Shown here: one piece after another, positions 32,301 to 44,242 of the stretch
How the letters are laid out: each line of letters opens with the position of its first letter
Position numbering within the stretch: the first letter of the stretch is position 1
Source: Heterobasidion occidentale
Lineage: Eukaryota; Basidiomycota; Agaricomycetes; Russulales; Bondarzewiaceae
Reading direction: 5' to 3'
Assembly (NCBI GenBank): GCA_039111635.1
Contig: JBCAQO010000001.1
Coordinates: 558,001-622,000 of the forward strand
Length of the DNA: 64,000 nucleotides
Translations under genes and position numbers: made by a program
The notes under the pieces: model-generated
Databases searched by the model: none
What the model was told of the DNA's origin: nothing
The model's input: only the letters and a program-made list of their open reading frames with translations

Positions 32301-33348
32301 CTCGCGTAGCATGGAACCTGAAAGAATCGTCAACACTGTGGAAATTTAAGCAAACAGTCTTTACTGACCTATCAGAGCATTCATTTGAGCAGAATATACT
32401 GGATAAGGAGGGATCTTGTACTGGACATTGAGAATGGCGAGAGGACCGTGTTCCTCGAAAGGAGTTGTATAATAGCAGAGCTTATACAACAGTACCCCAA
32501 GTGCCCAGACATCTGACTTCTCGTCGACCGGGCGTCTCAAGTAGGGATCGACCATTTCAGGGGCACGGTACTGTAGCGTCGTATGTCGATTCAGATCGGC
32601 CTCCAAAGCACGGATTTCTTGTGTGTTTGAGGGCGGCCGAGGTGCAACGGGGGTCGCAGATCCAAAATCGCAGAGCTTGTATGAAGTCGCTGAGGATTGG
32701 AGGATGTTCTCGACCTTGAGGTCGCGATGGAGAAGAGCTGGGCGGAGATTGTGCATTGCCGCGACGCCCTCGCAGACATCGACGAAGATCTGCATTATCT
32801 CTGCCTCTGTGAGACGTTCGCGCAGACGTCTGTTCATCATGTCGATAATGCCGCCGCCTGCTCTGCGATGAGAGGTGAAATGCATCGGACGTCGACGGCA
32901 CGCACCTGGACAGAACTCCATAAGAATAAATACCTCGTACATGCCATTTGACATCCTGTGCCAGGCGGCATCAATTAAGTGAACTATGTTAGGGTGACCC
33001 TTCAAGATGCGCTATGGCTCGGAGATGAGAGGAAGAAGGCGAGATTGTGACGGGATGCGAACCATGATGTCCACCTCCTTCTTGACCTCGGACAGCATGC
33101 CCTCGTTTGGGACTGCGATGCGCTTGAGAACATGGTGGGTTGTGTTGTAGACGGGGGTCGGTGTCCTGACGAGATAGACGTGCGCGAAACCACCTGTGAC
33201 GAATGGACAACGGCTACAGCCACGTTCATTGAGAGCAACTGACCTTGGCTGAGATAGCGGTCGACCTGACGGTGTATTTGTTGACGGAAATAGTTTGGCC
33301 AGGGGCGAGTGTGCCCTTGTTCGCGGCGAAGGCCTGTGGGTGGGCCAT
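29312..33348 (-). CDS. Ark/Prk (NAK) family Ser/Thr kinase, several frameshifts
   Basis: The kinase domain runs from the N-terminus: QGGFAHVYLV (Gly loop), HHVLKRIAV (Lys), LKGHPNIVHLIDAAW, LLHRDLKVENIL (HRD loop), LCDFGSATPV (DFG), YRAPEMVD, DVWALGVLLYKLCYYTTPFE. This pattern is that of the NAK group (Ark1, Prk1, AAK1, GAK), which phosphorylates endocytic coat and actin-patch proteins. Introns of 45-60 bp interrupt the domain. A long Ser/Pro-rich tail of about 800 codons follows, with SFDGMLGSSSS, FPSLEDLDRALL and a conserved end YQGVGRLIDQWQKK. Start at 33348 (MAHPQAFAANKGTLAPG). The domain itself needs one base restored near 33268 (VNKYTV, then VDRYLSQG). The tail needs several more, for example near 31757, 31630, 30415, 30341 and 29625. 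All are one-base losses. The kinase exons are otherwise fully conserved. Confidence 0.86.
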
Positions 33349-33499
33349 AGAAGACGGCCTGTAAGACAGCCAGAGCGTCGCCGGCGTCGCCTCTTCTGTT
33401 GCTCTCTCCGCCCGTGCCTCCGTCACGTGCCCTCCCCATCCAGCCCGACGTCATTCCTCCTCCTTCAGCTCAACCCGTCCGATTTTCGACTCTCGCACC
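33349..33499. promoter_or_regulatory. Bidirectional promoter region
   Basis: Only 151 bp separate the start codons of the minus-strand kinase and the plus-strand oxidoreductase, so both must use this interval. It is pyrimidine-rich on the plus strand (CTCTCCGCC, CCTCCTCCTTC). No TATA box is seen. Confidence 0.55.
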
Positions 33500-35043
33500 A
33501 TGGCCGACAGGTTCATCCCCATCCCCGTGCGCAACCTCCACGATGTCCCCTTCTCGCGCCCAGCAACACCAGGCGCACATCCGATCCAGATCGGCTGGAT
33601 AGGTCTCGGTGCCATGGGCTATCCCATGGCCCGCAATCTCGCCAATCATCACGCCTCCCACACCGCGAATGCACAACCCCTTATCGTCTGGAATCGAAGC
33701 CACGATAAATCCGAAAACCTGGTCAAAGAAGTCGGAGCGTCGAAGGTCCGCATCGCACAAAGCGCTGGAGAGGTTGCCGCTACCTGCGATGTGATCATCA
33801 CATCGTTGGCGAGCGACGAGGTGGTAAAGTCTATCTATGAGGAGTTCTCAGAGGCCCTTCACGTAGGCTTTCTTCCATACCCTTAAATTATCTTTACTAT
33901 CGACGCTGAATCTTTTCTGCTCAGAAATCTCCTTCCATAAGGAATAAGATATTTGTCGAGACGAGCACAGTTCGTCCGATAACCTTCGAGAAGCTGCTGA
34001 TCCCCTCTGACGTATTGTATATGCAGGTATATCCATCTATAGCAGGTTAATAATTATTGAACGACTATAATATGCCAGTTTTAATGCATGCACACCAGGA
34101 GAACTCGATATAATCATCTCTAGCCTACCACATTGTCACCTTGTCACCGCACCCGTGTTTGGCCCACCAGCGATGGCGGACGCGGCAAACTCCTCATAGC
34201 TATGAGCGGCGATTATCGCTCCAAGAAGGAAGTGGCTTACCTTCTCGTCCCTGCCATCGGCCGTAAAGTCTATGACCTCGGCGGGAATCTCGAGAAGGGT
34301 GAGCAGCTCTTTCATCTTCGCACCTCAACTGCTCACGAGTCTTTCTACAAAATGTCTAGCTCCTACGTTCAAGCTGATCGGTAACTCGGTCATCCTTGGG
34401 TGCATGGAAGTTCTGGCTGAGGCCATGACCATGGGCGAGAAATCTGGAATTGGACAGGAGCTCGTGTACGAATACGTCAAAGGTCCCCTTCAATCTCCTT
34501 CTGCTACACCGTATCAAACTCACGACCCTTGACACTCAGACATGTTCCCTGCACCTCTGTATGCCTCTTGTCTGCGTTGTGAAAGAGCAACCGCTGAATA
34601 GGCTAACAGGATGGTCAACTACGGAGACAAGATGCTCCATGACAAATTCGACGGCACGAAAGGCTTTGCGATAGATGGAGGCATCAAAGACGCTTCGTCA
34701 GTACCTTTCCTATAACTGCAAATTCGGAACGCTCGACGACCGGCTCTCCCTGCATAGACACATTCGCCACCTTACATCCGAACATAATGCGCCGATGCCC
34801 ACCATAGACGCAGCGCACAGGAATCTACTCACCGCCCGCGCGCTCCACAACGCGCAGGCGCGCACAGGTACCACTCAGTACCCCGTCCTTGACTGGTCTG
34901 CAATCGTCGCGGGTACTAGGACAGCGGCCGGCATGAACGGGCTGGACACGAAGAAGGACGTACGTCGCGTCTCGTTTATCTTTTTGCTGGGTTTTGCTCG
35001 CTCACTTCGTCATCAGTACTCTGGTCCTGTGAGAGACGATTGA
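33500..35043 (+). CDS. 6-phosphogluconate dehydrogenase-like NAD-binding oxidoreductase
   Basis: Belongs to the beta-hydroxyacid dehydrogenase group (3-hydroxyisobutyrate dehydrogenase, GLYR1). The Rossmann start is IGWIGLGAMGYPMARNL, followed by VIITSLASDEVV. The substrate-site region is HLVTAPVFGPPAMADAG, then LLIAMSGDY. The C-terminal helical domain has FKLIGNSVILGCMEVLAEAM and MGEKSGIGQE, which includes the usual catalytic Lys position, then NYGDKMLHDKFDG. About seven introns; the last joins DTKKD to YSGPVRDD before the stop at 35041-35043. One base appears missing near 34184 (ADAG, then KLLIAMSG), in a run of Gs. The substrate cannot be told from sequence. Confidence 0.82.
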
Positions 35044-35330
35044 ATAGATTGAAAGAGAGGTATAGAATTGGGATCATATTGTCGACCACAAAGGGAATCG
35101 CTAGAAGTGCTTGAAATTGTAATACTTTTCTGGGTTATTGCATCTATTCATCTATTCGGGACCAAAGGAACTGAGCGCGCGATTATAAGACTGCCATGGC
35201 CATCCAAATTAAGCGCTTGCGACCTATTACTGCCAAGCTGCGACGCGCTCGATTTTACGCGTCTATCACGTGCTTAGTCCCATGTTAGACGGAGTACGCC
35301 CGCGGCGTCGCACAGAGCACCGTCACCTCG

Positions 35331-36942
35331 ATGTCAGACACTAAGCTCCGTGTCTTTACTCTCAATTGCTGGTAGGTCACAAAATACGCACACTCATAAT
35401 TTGAGTCTGATGCATGGCAAACGGGATCAGGGGCTTGAAGTATGTCTCCAAGAACAGGTCCGAGCGCATAACGGCCATTACAAGCTTCCTGGCCCAGTCA
35501 GACTACGATGTGATCGCTCTGCAGGAGCTCTGGGTGTACTCAGACTACGAGAAAGTACGCTCCAGCGTTATAAAGCGTCTACCCTCTCCAAGTTCTTCTA
35601 TAGGTGCGCAGGCAGACCAAAGGATGATACTCACGTATCTGTCTGTTTCTGAATGGTTTGTGTATGCAGCGGGGCCCTGGGTGCGGGGTTGGCGATATTC
35701 ACGCGCTTCCCTATCGTGGCTGCCACGATACACCCGTATTCCTTGAATGGCTCCCCGATGGATGTCGCTGGTGGGGATTGGTTCGTAGGTAAAGCAGCCG
35801 CGAGCGTTCTAGTCACACACCCCGTGCTCGGGCAGGTCCAGATATTCAATACACATGTACGTACACATAGCTGTCATACGACCTATGCATTAATTTCCGC
35901 TGTGTCACTGCTATAGCTGTTTGCGAAGGGGGGCGAAGGGGGCCCCGAGCACCACAGAGCACATCGTTTAGTGAACGCGTGGGAATTCGCAAAGCTGGTG
36001 AAACAGTCCGCTGAATCAGGTCTCTATGTGATTTCGGTAAGCTCGACGCTCTCGCTCGCGTGAGGCGTCTCACGGCTCGTCCAGGCAGGCGACTTCAACA
36101 GTATCCCTACGACATTGCCCATGACAGTCATCCGGGACCATGCAGGCCTCCATGACGCGTGGGTGGTCACGCACCCCTCAACACCGTCACCAAGGTCAGC
36201 GCCGTCGCCTTACGACGCCATCCAAGTGCATGGCGTCACGGCAGACTCGCCCATCAATTCCTACTCGGCAGGCAAGCCTCTGGACATACACGCGCGGGCC
36301 GCGCAGGGCAAACGTCTAGACTATGTGCTCTACCGCGACCCACACCATCACCCGTTTTCGTCCCCGCTGTCCTACCCCAAGCTGGTCTGCGCGAACACAC
36401 GGGTGATGCTCACGGAGACCGTGCCCGGCCGCTCGTTCTCCTATTCAGACCACTTCGGCCTCGAGGCGACGCTTCTGATCCAGCACCCCGAGGCGCACGG
36501 AAATACGCTCCCTTCCGACCCGTCCACGCTCGCCGACGTGCCTAGCGTGTCCTCCGTCTCAGCACCCGCGCCGACGACACCGTCGACACACCTCTCCGAC
36601 GCCTCCACGACGGCGATCCTCCAAGCTCTCACGACGTGCTACCGCCATGCTCGGGCGCGTTCACAGCAGGAGCTTCTTATTTTCGTCCTCTGCGCCGTGC
36701 TGGTCGTCGCGTTCGTGATTGGTGCGGCATGGTTGCCACACACAGCCTATGCGCCTATTTTTGCGTTCGGCGCCGCCTTTTCGACGTGGCTGGGCACGAC
36801 TATGCTTTATATCGGGTTTATCTATGGGCGGTGGGAAGTTAATGCGCTCATGAACGTCATAGAGGAGCTAGAGCTGTACCGTCGCGGTATCGACTCGACT
36901 GCAGGACAGGGTGGGGTCGAGGACACGAGCCGCGGGAGCTGA
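35331..36942 (+). CDS. ISC1: Inositol phosphosphingolipid phospholipase C (Isc1)
   Basis: A neutral-sphingomyelinase-type phosphodiesterase that cleaves inositol phosphosphingolipids to ceramides. The start at 35331 (MSDTKLRVFTLNCW) splices to GLKYVSKNRSERI. The catalytic-fold motifs follow in order: DYDVIALQELWVYSDYE; KFFYSGALGAGLAIFTRFPI; GGDWFVGKAAASVL; IFNTHLFAKGG; AGDFNSIP; and SDHFGLEATLL (Asp-His pair). The C-terminus has two hydrophobic helices (LLIFVLCAVLVVAFVIGAA and YAPIFAFGAAFSTWLGTTML), as in Isc1. One base is missing near 35586, where KRLP should continue as YSKFFYSG; the intron that follows (35608-35671) then fits in phase. About six introns. Otherwise complete. Confidence 0.9.
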
Positions 36943-37269
36943 GTGTCCTCTGATACATATTTGTCCTATCGACATATGATCCATTCAGTTGTTGTCGTAC
37001 GATCATCTGAACTCTTTTCTCAGGAGAAGTATGGGATCTCCCTGCATAGGGCTGCCAATTAAACACTCATTGAGTTGTTCTCACTCTGAGAATGGAACAT
37101 TGACACAGACCCCCTGAAGGCATTAGAGACGTCTGATGAACCATAACTTACCTGCGACTCATTCCCACAACTTGTTCCACCTGCGTACCGGGCTATCTAT
37201 CATTAGAGACTCTCAGAAATGAGGGTAAATTCGATCAGCGAAATCACTGCAATCCGAGAGACCAACATC

Positions 37270-39861
37270 TCAGGCGAGTCCTAACTGTCTCCGATACTTG
37301 ATGAACTCGATCAGATTGTCCCTGAGGTCCTCACCCCGCCGACGCAGATCACGCCCTCCCTCCTTTTTCCGATCAATCCCCTTCACCGCCTTGCGGACGC
37401 CCTCGACGGCATTTGTTAGAGCATCGAGATATTTGCCTTGTGGAAATTGACGTCATAGGGCTGCTCTTCGTCAGAGTATATGTCGATGAGTGACGAAACA
37501 GCCTGGAGCAGCGCCTCAGTCCCGGCGCGAGACGGCGATGTTGTGGTCGGGAGAATAGACAGCAAGTATTCAGATATAAGCTAGAGGGTGGTCGGATGAG
37601 TAGAAGCTTCTAAGGAGAAGAGAGATTGATCATACTCGGTTGGCGTCGATCGAGTCTGGATATTGTCCAAGGCTCCCAAGCGCGCCAATAGCCTTGACGC
37701 GGACCGCTTCATCAGGCATCATGTCGCAAAGTTGCATGAGCGCTTTGACATGCTGCTCGTTCGGAACCTATTCATAGAATGAACGGAAATGAATTGGCAT
37801 ACCTAGGCTCTCGGAAAATACGATCACGCACAATTTTTGCGGTCCACACGATGCTGACACCCCACAGCACCCCGACACCGATCTCCCACATCTCCTTGCG
37901 CTTTTCCTGGCCCAACCCGCTTCCGTGCCTGTTGCTTCCAGCGCGTGCCAAAGCTCGTCCCATACGCGCCGGCCGGCGTCGACATCGGCAGCGACAGACG
38001 GGGTTGGATTTGTAGCAAGAGAAAAGAATGCATTATTGAGGCATTCCAGGGCAGCTGTATGAATCGCGCTGAGGGCGGATGTCGTAGGCGGATGTGGCGA
38101 TGATGCATTGGGTGGCGGAAAAGAGAGGGGTGGGTTGTATAAAGAAAGAAGAGGTTGAAGGAGGGCAGGTAAGATGGAAGAGCTAGGCGATGGTGTGCCA
38201 TCTGCAGTCGGCTGTGCGTCGTCGAGGGACATTTTTCGTTGGCACCCTCGTCCATTTCTGCATCACCTGTTTGGGGTCAACGCAGCCATTCAAGTGATAG
38301 AAACGATTCAAATCGCACCTGAATCATCATCCTCATCCTCACCCTCATCCTCACCGAGTGAGAGGTCAGGATCGGGCAGGGTTGCACATACGCCGGTGAG
38401 CACTTCAAGAGAGAGCTGAACGGTCCTGAGTTTTGCTTCTATCCGCTCAACTCGGTCTCAGTCTCTGATTTGTGATCTGACTTCGGGACATGTTTGATGT
38501 TGAGCTTCTCAATCGGAGGCTCTGTGGCCTGCATGATACGTGAGCATGTGCTAGGCTTGTCTGGAACGGGGACATACTTGTCGTCGAAGGAGTTCTTGGA
38601 CGAGGTTCGATACCTCCAGCAAGGAAACAGATGAAATGACTGAAATCATCACAGGCAGCAGGACTTCTCTATCAAAGTCGACCAGAGCAGTCGATGGAGG
38701 GGGTAATGGCGATACATTGCGTAGAATTCCTAAGCGGAAGGCATCAGCCTGTATGCAAGTAATGGGGATATCTCAAGCCTACCGCATGCGAGCACTGGCA
38801 GGGTGATTGCTCGCTCGTCCTGAATAGGACTTTTTCCTTTGCTGCTCATCAGACTACCCTGTGACCTGGCAATTTCGAGAAGGCAGGACGTATAGCTCGA
38901 GTCTGCCCTGACTTCGCTTATGGCAGGCATATTGTCGTCTGTGAGAACATAAAGGCACTGTGCTATGATTCGATATAAGCATGACTCCGGCACTCGATTC
39001 AAGGATCGAACAAACCCGCAGAGGTGACCGTGGTCAAGGGCAGCTTTTCGCGATAGGCAAGGAAGGACATTAAAAATGGAACCAGGCTCAGCTGGTTCAC
39101 TGCATGCAATGCCTTGTTGGATGTCTCGCTAGGGTTCCTTAGCTACCAGGCAGTCGTGAAACCAAAAACAGGAGACTCACGAGAGACACCATAGGATAGT
39201 GATAACGTTATCGGCAAATTCGTAGACTACGCTTTGAGCGTTTTCCGGTGCCGTTTTGGGAGATTCCAGATATTGTGACAGCGTCGTAGAGATCTGCGAA
39301 TCGTTTAGCTTCCGAGCATACACATTATGCAAAAGGATGACCTTGGGTATAAACGTCTGCAAGGGTGCAATGATATTTTTGTTGTACATTTCGGCGCAGA
39401 TGTCGTAGCCCCCGTCGATACATAGATTCCTGGCAAAGCACACCGTAAGGATATATTTTGGCAGCCAAAAAAACAAGCCTGACGCACCGCAAGGCCCCTG
39501 CAGCTTCTACGATCACTTCCTCCTCTCCGTCAGAAAGACGAGTGATCAGTGCGCCTACGACGTTCTTCCCCTGGAGCAGCCTTCGCGTGGACGGATCGTT
39601 GTAGATCAGATTCGAGACGGCCACACAGGCCCATTTGCGCTCCGCACCGTCCGCACTCCCCATCTGATCCGTTCAACAGAGGATTTTAGCATCGAGGTGA
39701 CGACCCAAGGTCGTCGATCGCACCTTCTGTATGATGGGCAGAATCGCCTCCTGCTTTGATGAAGACGATGAAGCAGACGCAAGACCCTTCGGCAGATGCG
39801 AGTCAGGCACGCGCATTGGGTTGTGTCGACGCATAGCGCGCTTTTTTTGTGACTTTCCCAT
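37270..39861 (-). CDS. SYO1: Symportin Syo1, ribosomal protein co-import factor
   Basis: Starts MGKSQKKRAMRRHNPMRVPD, then DSHLPKGL, the typical basic N-terminus of symportin 1, which escorts ribosomal proteins L5 and L11 into the nucleus with importin. ARM/HEAT-like helices follow: KWACVAVSNLIYNDPSTR; DGEEEVIVEAAGALRNL; a long central part with NNAFFSLA; then QHVKALMQLCDMMPDEAVRV and the C-terminal helix IEFIKYRRQLGLA. An acidic low-complexity loop (LGEDEGEDEDDD) lies mid-protein, as in the family. About ten short introns. Two single-base losses are needed: near 37918 (GTEAG, then GQEKRKEMWEIGV) and near 37442 (DVNF, then QGKYLDALTNAV), the second in a CCC run. It ends 328 bp from the convergent ISC1 gene. 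Confidence 0.86.
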
Positions 39862-40189
39862 GACCGTAAATGACACAAGGTATCAAAAGAGCAACCAAGC
39901 CGTAGATATGAGCGAGATGTCGATGAGCACCGTGATCCAACACAATCCGCCTCCGACGAAATTTGTTCCACGTGCCGATCGCTCACTGCTGCCCGAAATG
40001 GCAAGTCTAGTATTCGATCTTCCTCCGGCAGTTGCGTTCGTTGAATACATTTCTTCTCTAAAATTCCGATGGCCGATGGCCGATCTTTCTGTAGTTTAAA
40101 AGTCCTCATCGCTTCTCACAGGGGAAGCCCGAGGACTTGGAGCAGCAGAAATGATTTCGCCCTGTGTTCAGGGCAAACTTACGGGATAC
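39862..40189. other. SYO1 upstream region
   Basis: About 330 bp upstream of the SYO1 start. It should hold its promoter; no motif stands out. Confidence 0.4.
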
Positions 40190-41290
40190 AAGACTTGGGA
40201 CAGACTACTGACAGACTTTGGGTATTCGACCTGTTTGATGGAACCACAAGGTATTCACCATAAACTCGTAAATGGCGCTCTCACCCGGGATGAACCGGTA
40301 TGCGTGAATAGAGAGCAAATGAAACGTGACAACCGCCCAGGCCTCAATGTAGCTCGCCAACACGATGAAGCCGTGATCCAGCGGTAAAAAGCTGTCTAGG
40401 CCTAAACATGCTCGCCGGGGAAGGTGTCCAGCTTTGGAGACCTCAGAATAACCGGTACCAGAAAACATCTCGGGCTGACCAGTGAAATACTGATACTGAG
40501 CAGGTTATCAGGAATACTCAACTGAACTGAAGACTCGCTTTGTGGGGTCGTAGTAGCGGTAGTACTCGCCGCAAACTTGTAATCGGATGGATCGATTCTC
40601 TACCGGGAGGATACGAGATGCATACGCGAAGACGCTTGACAAATGAAGCCTGTCAACCGCTCGGTGAAACTCACTAAGTTTGACCCGACATCTACCCAAG
40701 GACATGTCAACACCATCGGGGAGGGCGAACAGCCTGATGACCATGGAGAGATGCAAAACTTCCCTGACTCATCGGCCGACGAAAAAACCGGTAAGCCCCG
40801 TACAGCCTGAACAGTATCAGAGCTACCAATTGCCATACTTAATGATACATGAGATCCGGTGCGTACTTTTCATGAAGGACTTCATCTCAGCTGATGGTGG
40901 AGCCCTGCAGAGACGGGTGGAGGCCCATCGATAATCACCCTGACATGACCCGCCGAACGGAAATCGCATTGCGGTTTACATCAACAACTCATTGTGACAT
41001 ACCTAATGCTGTGGCGGCATGACAGAGAAGCAGACCCTGTGCGCCGCAACAGTGAGAATGCCTGGGAACGCCGCATTCTAAGCAGATCGAATGACGAGAG
41101 CCTGGCGGCTCGTGCACTCAAGCTGAGTGTCACAACAAAGAAATCAGGTCATCGCTTACTGCAGAAAAGCCTCACGTACTTACCTCCATCCATCATTCGC
41201 AGCCTCCGAGATCTCAGCGCCAAAAGTATGCTTGTCAATGCGGCCGGTCAGCCTAAGGAGTCACTGGTCACTAGTCAGGATTAGGGCCAA
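40190..41290 (-). CDS. Unrecognised minus-strand locus, possibly multi-exon
   Basis: I do not recognise a family. Several minus-strand segments look exonic. LRLTGRIDKHTFGAEISEA ends at a strong GTAAGT donor at about 41186. The segment from about 41134 encodes LSARAARLSSFDLLRMRRSQ and ends at a GTATGT donor near 41003. Around 40508-40690 an open stretch includes VFAYASRILPVENRS and CGEYYRYYDPTKR. Around 40205-40468 another includes PLDHGFIVLASYIEAWAVV. The order and phases could not be joined into one frame without breaks. It may be a decayed gene or a lineage-specific one. Confidence 0.3.
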
Positions 41291-41842
41291 AGCATAGACT
41301 GAGGGCGCTCCGAGGGCGCTCCGCATCCACTTCCACATCTTCGCAATATACCCATTAGGCAACCCTTCAAGTTCGCAAACAAAACCTACGCGACAATGCC
41401 CAGTTTGGAAGCAGACCCACGGAAAGGCAAAACTTTACGCACGACGATCGTCGTCCGTCCACAATTCCAAATCCGGACGCGAAGGCACCGACCGACAAAC
41501 AAGCGGACACAGACACGGACTCGAAGCACACGTCTCGACCTCACGAGAACCTGCAAGAAGTCACAAGCCGGGCCATCATATGGGCCAAAAAACAAAAGAT
41601 TAAGATCTGCCGAGCGAGAGCTGCAGTGTCCTCGAGCATTGTGTGTATTGTAGCGGCCTAAAGTACACCTTGAATTGCCGTATGCGAATGCGAATTCCTT
41701 ATATATTGTATGAACGCACACCATGCTATGCTGCCATCGTCCACGCACCGACCCGACGCCACCGCTACAGAACGAAACTAGAAAACAACCAAGCACAGGG
41801 AACGAGTGTAAGATGAAACAAGGAGAGGGGGGGCAGGATGGG
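41291..41842. other. Intergenic spacer
   Basis: A 10-bp direct repeat (GAGGGCGCTC) occurs at about 41302-41322. A basic open frame (41396-41653, RTRRHRPTNKRTQTRTRS) has no family resemblance and is probably chance. Confidence 0.45.
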
Positions 41843-43874
41843 CTATGGGGGATGTGCGAGGGACGTTACCGGCCCGTCGTCGGACTCCGGCGGCTCAGAC
41901 GGGTCGCATGGCACTTCCCTGTGTGAGATGTCCGATTCTGGAATCGAGGCAGGCGATCGACTATGCTCGGTGTACGGATCCTCGGGATAACCGTCCCACA
42001 GCGGCGGTGCAGTGGCACTTAACGTTTCGATAGTGCTCTCGCCGTCGTCATCTAGCGGAGGAGCGGACGGCCTAATGTCGGGGACAGAAGGCTCGCTCGG
42101 GGACTCCTCGAACGGAGGCGCAGAAGGACCAGGCTCGGGTTCGACACCGGCGATATCCAGGTCCTGTTCAAAACTGTACGGATAGTCATCGTAGTGAGGT
42201 GCGGCCAATTTGCCCTTCGCGGGAGGCAAAGGTAGCCCGGAGAGGGGCGGGCTGTATGACGGCCTCAACTCCGGAGAGCCTGGTGGAGGTGACAGGGGCG
42301 GAAGATCGTCGGGTAGCAGGGCATTCTCGTAGTCCTCTAGCGTAGGGACCGACGGTGAAACGTGCGGCGAGCTTTCTGCAACAGCGACGGGAGGGGCGCT
42401 GGCCATGGCAACCATGCGAGCGAGTACTGCCTTGTCATCAGTTGCCACATGAGCGACGCGGGTAGAAGACGCGAGCCCGCTTTCTGCTTCGTCCGCATCG
42501 GGTAACGGTGGTGGTGGTGGTGGTGGTGGTGGTGGCGGTGATTTTGAGGAGGATGGGATGGCACTAGACGAGCCATAGTATGATGGTGAAGCCCGGCTTC
42601 GAGAGATATTTATAGACGTCTGTGGCGGACCGGGGGAGTTTGGTCGATATGCCGGTGGGTGGGAAGGGGAATCGAGGTCGGCCGGCGCCGGGGTGGAAAT
42701 ATCTGTGACATCTGTAGATGGGCCTGGTGTTGGCGGCCGCGTGGGCGTTGGCGGCGCGAGGGATGACGAGGTATCGATGATCGCACCACGATGTGAATGT
42801 CGAGAGGGCGTCGGAGAGGAAGCTCGGCTATATCTTTGAGATACGGTGTGTTCTTCAGGGTCTTCCCGCAAGGTCTCACTCGGCATACCAGATGATTGAG
42901 AGCCTGACATGTTTGAGATCACCCGATTCGTACGCCGTCGACGTACCGAGTGTCGGATGTTCGCCCTCCAGCGGTTTGCAGCTTTCGTCCACTTCTTCTG
43001 AGCCGCCTTCGCGTGCCGGACGCTCTCGGAGTCCTCGTCATCTGACGGATCCTCGTCCCCTCGGCGCTTCTTTCGCGACCTCTTCTCGACATCCTTGAAG
43101 ACCTTCGACTTTCGTCGCCAGAACACACATGCGACCATGAGACCTATGATAGCGAGGGCGAGAATCAACGACAATGGTAAGATGACTCTCGTAAGGTCAC
43201 GCTGCTCGGTGCTGGCTGGCTTCCAGCCGGTGGGGAGGGCGTCGAGATCGAAGGTGTCCAGGGTGGAAGTGGTGGCGGGTTCAGTGGGAGTAATAGCTTG
43301 ATTTGTATCAGGCTTGAGCTGATCGTTGATGTCGTTTGGGAGTGCGCTCTCTGAAGCGTCGGCGCACGGGACCTGATCGCTCTACGTGTGAACACAATGC
43401 AACATGAAATTGGGATGCGTTGTCGCTCACCGAACACAGCATAGAACCATACAAAGACCAGCTTGAACTCTTTCTCCAGAGGCCGTCGGCGCCCTGGACA
43501 TACTTATCTGGAACGAGCGAGCGGCTGTCCAGCTTCCTGTACACGGTTGGAGTAGGAAAGTCGGATGCGTGGGCGGGGTGAGCGGGGACGGGGGAAGGGA
43601 GAGGGTGGGAGGGTCGAGGGTCGTCGATGAAGGGATAGAGGAAGGGAAGGGAAGTGTGTGTTGTGTGCTGTGCATCAAGAGGGCGGCCGTATGCGGTGGC
43701 TGAGGATGCGCTGACGGCGGCGAGGAGAGTGAGGATGCCAGAGGACGGGGTGACCGCGGTGCGATGACGGCTGTTGCGGCGGCGAGAGCGGTGCGGACGT
43801 GATGGAGGTACGTTGGTTGTTGTGGAAGAGGACGAGGGTCCTGCCTCAGCAGGAAGCTGGACAGGCTTGGCCAT
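41843..43874 (-). CDS. Single-pass membrane protein with proline-rich cytosolic tail
   Basis: Two exons (43431-43874 and 41843-43381) with a 49-bp intron give 660 residues and no frame break. A basic N-terminus (RPHRSRRRNSRHRT) precedes a hydrophobic segment (GILTLLAAVSASSATAYG) that could be a cleaved signal peptide or anchor. An extracellular part of about 180 residues has a conserved-looking YVQGADGLWRKSSSWSLYGS and two Cys. The transmembrane helix VILPLSLILALAIIGLMVACVFWRR (residues about 210-235; written here as two parts of one helix: VILPLSLILALA, IIGLMVACVFW) is followed by a stop-transfer cluster (RRKSK) and basic, acidic and Pro-rich segments, including ten or more consecutive Pro and YPYSFEQDLD. 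It resembles basidiomycete type I membrane proteins of unknown function. SH3-type binding to its Pro-rich tail is possible but unproven. Confidence 0.85.
42508..42540. repeat. GGT triplet run coding poly-proline
   Basis: About nine GGT triplets in a row; on the minus strand they encode the poly-Pro run of the membrane protein. Confidence 0.9.
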
Positions 43875-44242
43875 CGTACTAGGGGCGCTGTGCCAAGACA
43901 CTCGTGGACGGAGACAAGCGACCGAGCTGGGCTGAGATTAAATCAACGTGGACCGTGCCGTGTTCTGTGTGCTGGGAGAGGTGGCTATCGTCCGTGCATG
44001 GATGGGAGGGACGAGGGCGGGGGCGGGGAGGACGCTGGGGACGACGACGACGACGGCGAAGGTGGCGAAGGTAGCAAGGGGCTCGAGCTCAAGGGAGCAC
44101 CCGGTCCTCGCTCGGTTTATCAAGCTTATCAAGCACATATTTAGCTTGCAGCTCAGTTATTTTTGGCTCCGGGAATTTAAATAACAACACAACAACACGC
44201 GTCCGCTATAAATAGAACTCTCCTGCCCCTTCACGCATTCAT

